Positions 18,901 through 24,969 of a stretch of DNA of 24,969 nucleotides are shown in pieces. The notes beneath the pieces are model-generated. The model was given only the letters and a program-made list of their open reading frames with translations, did not search any database and was not told the DNA's origin. Every line of letters begins with the position of its first letter. Position 1 is the first letter of the stretch. The DNA comes from Chara braunii (Eukaryota > Streptophyta > Charophyceae > Charales > Characeae): positions 2,401,936 to 2,426,904 of the forward strand of contig BFEA01000133.1 of NCBI GenBank assembly GCA_003427395.1. The letters run 5' to 3'. Both the position numbers and the translations under genes were made by a program.

Positions 18901-18933
18901 ACTGAACGCACCCTAGGGTTAGGGCGGTTCAGT
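18901..18933 (+). other. Stem-loop H2 of the GGGT series
   Basis: ACTGAAC (18901-18907) pairs perfectly with GTTCAGT (18927-18933). The interior is GCA, CCCTA, GGGT, TAGGG, CG. Confidence 0.75.
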
Positions 18934-19009
18934 TATATACTCGTGATAACACTAAGGAGCAAAGAGTTAGTATAAATGTGTTTTATTTTCTCTTCTAGAC
19001 ATGAGGCAG

Positions 19010-19042
19010 GATCGAAAGTTCTATTATTGGAAAGGTTCGATC
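19010..19042 (+). other. Hairpin without the GGGT apex
   Basis: GATCGAA (19010-19016) pairs with TTCGATC (19036-19042), 7 of 7, around a 19-nt A/T-rich loop. Confidence 0.5.
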
Positions 19043-19109
19043 GACTGATTAATAAGAGAAGGAAAAACATAAAGTCTGTGAAAGTATTTGTACCCTCTTT
19101 TCTGTTGTA

Positions 19110-19735
19110 TGGCTAACTAGGCGTACCCTAGGGTTAGGGCGGCCTAGCGATAAGCCTTTGTCGTTTAAAGTAAGTTGGACGTACCCTAGGGTTAGGGCGG
19201 TCCAGCATTTCGGTGTTTATAATTGTTCGGGCAGATCAGGCACACCCTAGGGTTAGAGCAGCCTGATCACATTGCCTTATGTAACTTAAACTGTATGGCT
19301 AACTAGGCGTACCCTAGGGTTAGGGCGGCCTAGTGATATGCCTTTGTCGTTGATGTGCTGTGGGTTGGACGTACCCTAGGGTTAGGGCGGCCCAACTTTT
19401 TTTGTCGTTTGTACTTATGTTCAGGCAAGCTAGATCTACCCCTGGGTAGGGATGGTCTAGAATGATGCCGTATGTAACTTTGTTTAAAGCAGGTTGGGCA
19501 CACCCTAGGGTTAGGGCAACCCAGTTCTATGTTTTTTTGTCGTTAGTTAGGCAGAAGCCAGACGTACCCTAGGGTTAGGGCGGTCTGGTCATATGCCTTA
19601 CGTGTACAATTCATGTTATGTTGGACATACCCTAGGGTTGGGGCAGTCCAAATGTACGTACCTTACTTGTGTACCTAGGCAGGTCAGGCATACCCTAGGG
19701 TTAGGGCCTTGTCTGACCATATGCCATAGGAGAGG
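19110..19735 (+). repeat. Ten-unit array of GGGT hairpins, pitch about 63 bp
   Basis: Outer arms: 19117-19122/19142-19147 CTAGGC; 19176-19180/19200-19204 TGGAC; 19234-19241/19261-19268 GATCAGGC; 19302-19308/19328-19334 ACTAGGC; 19364-19370/19390-19396 GTTGGAC (one A-C mismatch); 19430-19436/19454-19460 CTAGATC (one G.U); 19494-19498/19520-19524 TTGGG (one G.U; an adjacent C-A mismatch); 19558-19563/19583-19588 CCAGAC; 19621-19626/19646-19651 TTGGAC; 19682-19689/19711-19718 GGTCAGGC (one G.U). Centres are 58-67 bp apart. Units 1-2 and 4-5 are more alike (186-bp higher-order period). Linkers share ATATGCCTTTGTCGTT-like words. Confidence 0.85.
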
Positions 19736-20089
19736 GGGACTTAAAAGGGGAAGAACTGAGTGATCTAACGAACTACTTGGCTCGAATTAATGTGGGATTG
19801 AGAGAGATGTTTGGTTATACCTGCTTGTGGGCTCACACTTGGGGCATCTCTTTGATAGGCTAGTTGCTTTAGATGCTCGCTGAGTGCTAGAGTTACAGGC
19901 AGGTAGGATGGATGATGGGAAGGAAAGCTTGGGATAAGATAGGACTGACTCTACTAGGAGTTAGGATCAGTGTCATCGCACAGCCTCATCAAGAGGTTGT
20001 ACAGATTATCGCTGATCCTACCCTCCAAGTAAGTGTCTGAAGTTAGTCCCAAGTATAGTTATGCCTTGTCTTTTCAGTTTCAACTTTGT

Positions 20090-20320
20090 ATAAATCTTGG
20101 CAACCTCCTGTTCCTATGGGAAGCGCTGCCGAAATTTCTACAAATCTGAAAAAGTTAGTCATGTTTTGGACTCGTAGAAAATTCTGGAAAGACACTTTTC
20201 CTACGGGAAGCGCTGCCGAAATTTCACAGAATTTAGGGAGTTAGATTATTATTAGCTAAGAGAGACTTGACAAATCCACCCTAGATAAGGGAAATGCTGC
20301 CAAATTTTCTCAGTGACTTG
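20090..20320 (+). repeat. Second hairpin family, three copies
   Basis: A core CCTAYGGGAAGCGCTGCCG, then AAATTT, occurs at about 20113 and 20209, with a diverged copy (AAGGGAAATGCTGCC) at about 20287. In copy 1, TTTGTA/TACAAA and GGCA/TGCC with A/T pairs between form a long stem around TTCC-TATG-GGAA. In copy 2, AAATTCTG/CAGAATTT (8 of 8) plus GAAA/TTTC surround TTCC-TACG-GGAA. In copy 3 the apex is CCCT-AGATA-AGGG with a weaker outer stem. Outer stems differ while the core is conserved. Confidence 0.65.
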
Positions 20321-20500
20321 GCGTTAGTGAGGGAAGCTGAACGAGAGACTGATAGAGGAGCTAGGATAAAAATTGGGAAACTATCCTCTACTTGGGTTGA
20401 ACATAGTAGTGGTTTTCTTTAACCTATACTGTGATGCAGGTTTTCACATCCGATTGAACGCTCGAATTGTTCGGCCTGATTTTACGAAGGGGTCACTTGT

Positions 20501-20519
20501 CTGTTATCACTGATAACAG
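20501..20519. other. Short perfect hairpin
   Basis: CTGTTATC (20501-20508) and GATAACAG (20512-20519) are separated by ACT. It has no poly(T) tail or neighbouring gene that would make it a terminator. Confidence 0.5.
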
Positions 20520-22500
20520 GTCGGTTGCCGATTCGTCGGTTTACGACTCAACTTTCCTATTTCTCCTGCCTCTCAACCTAAGGCCTTGACCCTTGCCAGG
20601 ATTTGTGTGTTTCTTTGGATTTTCACCCAGCTTCTTTATACATGGTCATTTCTGAAGGACTGAGTACCTTTGTTAAGGATTGATGGGGAAATGGTTGGGC
20701 TTGAGTGCATAAGGCAGGGTGTGAGCTGCAGGAGGCTGAAAAGTTGACCCCTTTTAGCACGTGTGATGTTCTTTGAATGTTGTGTATATGATTGCAGGTA
20801 TGTATGGGATAGTCTCATTTGACTCATGATTGAGTGATTACGTTTTGAATTCAGATGGACAAACCACACAACTGTCGTGAGAGTGTACTACCCCACAACC
20901 TGTTGTTTTGGGTGAGATTGTTTTTTTCCCAGCCCGATGATGTGATAATCAGAGTAAGCGTACGCTCGGGTAACCCTTATGGGGCTATGCGACCGCACGC
21001 TTGCGTCCTTCTATTCTCTTTGACTTCGTGTGGTAGGGCAGTTGTTCCAAGCCTAGAAACCAAGATCCTTGTCCGGGACGTCTTAGGCCCCAGACTAACA
21101 TTGAAGGTATTTTCTTCCGATAGTGTTAAGAGGATTTGTTTTTCATCCTTGTTAAGGTTATTTTGGTGGAACGACAAAGTTCCGGGCAGAAGGATTAGTG
21201 TATCGCTGGTGATGCGCCAAACAACTCACCACCGCTCCGAATCCCTTCCTGCCCTATGGACCATCTTACCCCGCACCCTTTGGGCCCTTTGGGGTACCTC
21301 AGGGTGCAGAAGATGGTAAGGCCCTCAGGCCGAGTTTGCGCTTGCTAAAGGCTTACCCCCTTAGCGTGCGCTTCAGCCAACGCCTGAGCATCGATAGCGA
21401 CCCCATGGCTCAAAAGAGGCCACTCGTGTATGGGCATCACATAGTGCGCCGACATCACGACTGCGTGCGCAAATCCGCATTGTTGGTCGGCATGCGTAGG
21501 TTCCGCGTCCGCACGGCTTTATACTAAACCATACGCGCAGCACTTACGGATTTCCGCGCTCAGGAACACGGGAAGGTACGTCCAGGCAAGCTCTATTTTG
21601 TTTTCCTTTCTCATGCATATGCGCGCGTGCACGCCTTCAAGGAGTAGCCAATGCGCTACGCTATCACCGGAATAACCCCGAGCACGGCGAACGCATGAAC
21701 GAGGAAGATCATGGCGACCTCGTCAAGCACTACGATGGAGGCAGTTGCTACGATGATCAGCGCTGCTACCAGTGGTTCTCGACTCAAAGCAGGATCGCCA
21801 CCGGATCTTCAACGACAAAGGGGTAACGAGCAGGTAGGGGGATCCAATCACGAAGAAGGTCGCCACGGAATTGATGATGACCAGGCGCCCCTGCTCTGTT
21901 ACTTACCGATGTACCAAATGAGAATGAATCTTCCCTTGGAACATGGACGGATGCATCCGTCTTTACCTCAAGGTAAGTGCTCGCCCGTCCTGGCTACCCC
22001 AACCTTCCGATCTCCCTCTCTTGCTACTCCTCTTGTCTCGTCATCCCCTCCCTGCTGCTCCATTCTCCCCTCCTTGTTTCCCGATAGCCACTGTATTCTT
22101 CTCGTCACTCTCCCGATTCCGCCCGTCATCAGTCCTGCCCCGCTCAGCCTCTGCAGCCTGTACCGACCAAGCCGCTGCCCAAATGCAAAATCCGGCGCGG
22201 CCAAACGATCCGCAAGGCCTCAAAACCTCAGTATAGAATCTCCATTTGCCGAAATTGGTCAAGAAATAACCGTGATTCGGCAACTTCCATTTTTCTTCTC
22301 CATAGCTCCCGCGTTTCACTTTTGAATGTACCTGGCGCGACTAAGTGCCCAGGTTCACTCCATCTGTCATCTAAGTTTATCCCGAGATGCGCGAGCAACA
22401 ACGAGTTATCCTCATCTTTGTTTTCTTCGACTAGCGCAACACTTAGCACTCGTACCGGCCTAGCGATGGCGAAGTAGCACCCCGATGTCGCATGTAGCAA
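20520..22500. other. No recognisable gene; one nested hairpin
   Basis: Open frames of 154 codons (20855-21319) and 204 codons (21711-22325) on the plus strand carry no motif that I recognise and look random (Ser/Pro/Arg-rich). ACCATCTT/AAGATGGT (21260-21267/21310-21317) enclose GCACCCT/AGGGTGC (21273-21279/21301-21307). A 14-bp palindrome ACGGATGCATCCGT is at 21947-21960. Confidence 0.5.
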
Positions 22501-22518
22501 CGAAAGGAAACAGTCGGG

Positions 22519-22608
22519 CCTTTCCCGATTTTATACATGTCATCCTCGTGCAGGGGCCATGCTAATCTTCTCTGTACCGTTCAAATTTTAACGGATGTCC
22601 CCAAGGAC
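22519..22608 (-). pseudogene. U6 snRNA-like sequence, probably a retropseudogene
   Basis: On the minus strand from 22608, GTCCTTGGGGACATCCG is the U6 5' stem region. It is followed by the invariant ACAGAGA box and GATTAGCATGGCCCCTGC (with the AGC triad), then GAGGATGACA and an AAATCGGGAAAGG 3' end. Identity to plant/animal U6 is high along the first about 85 nt. The 3' end departs from U6 and lacks the T-run terminator. The upstream minus-strand side has no TATA box at about -30 and no plant USE, but runs straight into a SINE. U6 pairs with U2 and the 5' splice site in the spliceosome; this copy is unlikely to be expressed from its own promoter. Confidence 0.85.
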
Positions 22609-22790
22609 AACGGCCGTGGAACAGTCGCGGGCCGACCGGGCCCAGGTAAATCAAAAATATTTTTATCAAGTTTCATCATCTCGATTTGAACACTGACACG
22701 TTCCCAGGTAAATCAACAGTTCATGGGCCGACCGGGCCCAGGTAAATCAACAGTTCATGGGTGTACCCACTGAGCTACGCTCTCGGGTCT
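22605..22790 (-). mobile_element. Second SINE family, copy 3, fused to U6
   Basis: On the minus strand there is a perfect A box TAGCTCAGTGGG (22777-22766) and a B-box-like GTTCAAATC (22691-22683). Their 74-bp gap equals a normal about 40 bp plus one 34-bp duplication. The body aligns with copies at 7411 and 10538, and its 3' end ...CGTTGTCCTT coincides with the first bases of the U6-like sequence. Confidence 0.65.
22703..22762. repeat. 34-bp tandem duplication inside the SINE head
   Basis: CCCAGGTAAATCAACAGTTC begins at 22703 and at 22737. GCCGACCGGGCCCAGGTAAA also precedes it at 22631. The duplication separates the A and B boxes. Confidence 0.9.
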
Positions 22791-22799
22791 CACAGCCAG

Positions 22800-23870
22800 C
22801 CCACGGACCGGCACCGGGTCACGTCCCAAAAATGGGACTTAAAAAAAAAGAATAAAAATAAAAATAATAATTAATAAAAGTTTTTAGAAAAATTAGGAAA
22901 GATCGGAGTAGGGGGAGGGGAACCGTCGGGACTCGTCCCTCGGTCTTACCTTACGGGCCCGCGGTCGGAACTTCCCGCAAAACCAAGGGGGATAGTCCCA
23001 CGGAACCCTCAACCCCTCAGTTTAACTCCGTAGCGCTCTTCCGCTCCTCTGCTGCTGCGTGCCGGCCTTGATCCCAAGATATCCAAGCTGAAAGTCCAAT
23101 GCTGTAACCAATAGGGCTAAGCCCAAGTCTGGTTACAGCAGGCGCGAAATTGCATATCAATAGCACCTGCAGGCCGCCCGGGCCTGCCAAATTGTACGAA
23201 GGCCGCTGCTTGGCTTACTACTCAAGCCCAAACCCTGCAATGTCACGCTTTCGCTGCTTGGGGCCGGCTCTTCGCTCGACACATCGCACACGTAGCCTGC
23301 GACGCCGCGGCCAACAGGTAAGCTCCCTCACACTACCTTCTTCCTTGGAAAGGTCGCTCTTTTGCTGTCTCCAAGCCGGAAAAAAAAAAACGGCCTTTAC
23401 CCATGTCCTCTGTGCTAAATCTCATTGGCAATTCTGACGCCGTCAACCTTTGTGCCTTGCACACCCCACGCGGTGCGGCCTGCCGGCTTTTCAGTAAGTC
23501 AATGAGAATCCCCCTCTAGTCGTAGCTTCAACGATTAAATTCTGCGCTGGCCGCGACTCTGTTAGCGCGCCCAAGGTTGCGACCTACGCAAACTTTATCC
23601 AAATTCTTACTTTTTCCCGGCCTACACTGCCGACCGGTTCGTTTGTTCACACTAGTCAAGCATCTAACTAATGCGAGCCCGCAAAGTGCACGCCCACACA
23701 CACACCCTCTGACTCATCCAAGCGTGCCCCCGCCACTTCCTGACTTCCAAGAGTCAGTCGTGGTCGAGCCTAAGGCACGTCACTCTCTTAAATATCATCA
23801 AGGGTGCCCCTCCTGCAAGGTGCAAAAAAACACGCACAATTACCCTTGTAAGGGTAATGGTGCCGACAGC
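22800..23870. other. No recognisable gene
   Basis: The first 120 bp contain an A-rich stretch (about 22840-22890). The rest is GC-rich with short open frames and an A10 run near 23381. CCAATGCTGTAACCAATAGG and GGTTACAGCA near 23096-23140 form a weak inverted repeat. I see no RNA gene or domain. Confidence 0.45.
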
Positions 23871-23877
23871 GTCCTCA

Positions 23878-23959
23878 TGTGTGTGTGGTGTGTGTGGTGT
23901 GTGGGGTGTGTGGGGTGTGTGTCGGGTGTCTGTGGGGTGTTTGAGGGTGCGTGTGTATG

Positions 23960-23990
<31 letters not shown>

Positions 23991-24008
23991 TGTGTGTGTG
24001 TGTGTGTA
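23878..24008 (+). repeat. GTGTGG / (GT)n microsatellite
   Basis: Imperfect GTGTGG and GTGTGGGGT units (23878-23958) pass into about 24 GT dinucleotides (23959-24008) with one A interruption. Confidence 0.95.
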
Positions 24009-24074
24009 TGTTCAGAAGTGATGAGCGATGCCCCCCACGGCCCCCCAACCCCTATATAAAAAAAAAAATAAAAA

Positions 24075-24156
24075 AAAATGTTCGGCTCGGTCTATATTTG
24101 GCCACGTTCGGACTCGGTACTGAGCATTCGGGTTCGGTCACCGAGCCCGAGCGCGA
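24075..24156. repeat. GTTCGG/CTCGGT-rich flank
   Basis: GTTCGG or GTTCGGACTCGGT words recur at about 24080, 24104, 24133, with CCGAGCCCGAG following, directly left of the TGCTAC end at 24157. It resembles the DNA beside the gypsy-like element at 14411. Confidence 0.7.
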
Positions 24157-24816
24157 TGCTACGCAGGTTTAAGGAGTGATTAAAGGCAAGACAATTTTCT
24201 CAACCTCCGGATATAATCCTCAATTAATTCTCTTTCACTGCATCTGCTTAGTCTTCTGTTGTATCCCTTTACAGTCCATCAGATAATAAAATACCTCGTT
24301 AAATCAATAATCTTATAATTAAATTGCATTGCTTATTGACCATTGTTAACCCTTCTGGCACAAGAGACTCGTTCCCTAGAGATGTGATTGGACACTTTCT
24401 CAACAGTCCTCACTCTCGCTACTTTTAATAAATAGTTGATCTCGGTCTGATCAGTAACAATTTTTAAGGTAAAAGTCATTTATTCGATCAAGGAAGAGTT
24501 GCAAATACTCAAACTCATCCAGAGTAGAGAGATTCCTATTAGAGATCCGAAGAGTATTTTTTGTCTTAAGTGTCTTTTCTTCTACTATAATCTCAAACAT
24601 AACTTGTTCAACTTGACCACACATTATCATTTATCTTCCAAGTATCACAAGTAGCATTAAGAGAGGTAGATCTCAAGGTGGACATAATCAAGAATCTCAA
24701 ATTTATGCTCAAAGCTATTAAGGAATAAAAACTTTACTCTGACAATTAAATCATTATTTTCCGTTTTTCTTACCATAGTAATGGTTTCTAATAGAGACAT
24801 TCAGTCCTGCGTAGCA
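24157..24816. mobile_element. LTR-like or small inverted-repeat element (660 bp)
   Basis: The AT-rich block starts TGCTACGCAGG (24157-24167) and ends CCTGCGTAGCA (24806-24816), an 11-bp perfect inverted terminal repeat with TG...CA ends. It is inserted in CG-rich GTTCG-type DNA. No open frame fits a transposase. Solo LTR of a gypsy-like family is favoured, because the gypsy-like block at 14410 ends GTAGCA too. No matching target duplication was found (CGCGA left, CGGCG right). Confidence 0.55.
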
Positions 24817-24905
24817 CGGCGAACGTGTTCGCGGCCCTTTCTGTTCGGGCGAACACGTTCTCCTGTTCGCGCGAACGGGTGAAGAACACGTTCACGAGAA
24901 CGAAT
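24817..24905. repeat. GCGAACGTGTTCGC-type palindrome cluster
   Basis: Near-palindromes built on GAAC(A/G)(T/C)GTTC occur at about 24820, 24850 and 24885 (CGAACGTGTTCG, CGAACACGTTC, AGAACACGTTCAC). This is the same sequence theme as at 14413-14488, again directly beside a GTAGCA terminus. Confidence 0.75.
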
Positions 24906-24969
24906 TTTCGAGGCCCGCGAACGGGGTTCCCCTGGGCCGGTACCGGTTGCCGCTCGGGGCTTTTGAGGG

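Larger units (their letters stand above)
18464..19718 (+). ncRNA. Candidate structured non-coding RNA: GGGT-apex hairpin series
   Basis: At least 15 hairpins share the plan outer stem, short linker, CCC-rich strand, GGGT loop (one GTGT), GGG-rich strand, short linker, outer stem. Three early members have CCC(C)/(G)GGG inner stems (18541-18570, 18590-18633, 18800-18837). Twelve have CCCTA/TAGGG or variants (18695-18729, 18901-18933, then ten at 19117-19718). Outer stems differ between members but stay complementary. Read as plus-strand RNA, departures from Watson-Crick pairing are mostly G.U. No long open frame crosses the region. Transcription itself is not shown by the sequence. Confidence 0.5.

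Noticed and set aside
19110-19735. CRISPR array
   Set aside because: The spacing is regular, but the constant part is a self-complementary core, the linkers are related to one another, and the context is eukaryotic without cas genes.
20501-20519. Rho-independent-type terminator
   Set aside because: The hairpin is not GC-rich, has no T-run, and such terminators are not expected in nuclear DNA.
20855-21319. 154-codon frame on the plus strand
   Set aside because: No domain, no signal and random-looking composition; a nested hairpin crosses its end.
21711-22325. 204-codon frame on the plus strand
   Set aside because: It is the longest frame in its region, but is Ser/Pro-rich without a recognisable domain and overlaps other frames; not supported as a gene.
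23577-24172. 160-codon frame with a Cys/Val-rich tail (and 73-codon frame at 23951)
   Set aside because: The Cys-Val repeat is the (GT)n microsatellite, and the rest has no motif.
24157-24816. DNA transposon with 11-bp terminal inverted repeats
   Set aside because: It remains possible, but no target duplication or transposase was found, and the TG...CA ends shared with the gypsy-like block favour an LTR.

Overview
The window is eukaryotic nuclear DNA dominated by mobile elements and non-coding repeats. I see no intact cellular protein-coding gene, no rRNA and no functional tRNA. Long poly(A)/poly(T) runs, tRNA-headed SINEs, a U6 snRNA-derived sequence, a Ty3/gypsy-like element and a Penelope-like element with an N-terminal GIY-YIG domain all fit a large, repeat-rich genome. 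A streptophyte/charophyte alga (Chara-like) is my best guess, because Penelope-like elements with the nuclease ahead of the reverse transcriptase (RT) are known mainly from the green lineage and protists. The taxonomic call is an inference from memory and is weak.

Layout. 1-107 is an assembly artefact: about 70 nt nearly identical to 18062-18131, then a Nextera mosaic-end junction (71-107). About 375-716 is a tRNA-derived SINE on the minus strand. 717-7312 is a degraded Penelope-like retroelement on the minus strand, inserted in the SINE A box with a GAGCTAG target duplication. It has long terminal repeats, a zinc-knuckle/coiled-coil ORF1, and a GIY-YIG plus RT ORF2. 7411-7575, 10538-10800 and 22605-22790 are three copies of a second tRNA-headed SINE. 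The second copy is split by a 92-bp poly(A)-tailed insertion, and the third is fused to a U6 snRNA-like sequence. 8449-8505 is a set of mutually exclusive hairpins, and 9436-9786 is a TATA-like box followed by a 151-bp tandem duplication. 11282-14410 is a decayed gypsy-like gag-protease-RT element on the minus strand, broken at a GGTGA microsatellite. It ends beside CGAAC/GTTCG palindromes, as does an LTR-like element at 24157-24816.

The most striking part is 18464-19718. At least 15 stem-loops there share a GGGT-type apex on a C/G-rich inner stem, while their outer stems differ completely in sequence and remain self-complementary. Ten of them form a near-regular array with a pitch of about 63 bp. 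Mispairs are mostly G.U when read on the plus strand, which suggests selection on a plus-strand RNA. A second, differently shaped hairpin family follows at 20090-20320. I know of no described element that matches this.

The remaining stretches (7576-8448, 8506-9430, 9787-10537, 14520-15740, 16430-18060, 20520-22500, 22800-23870) contain only short, unrecognised open frames.
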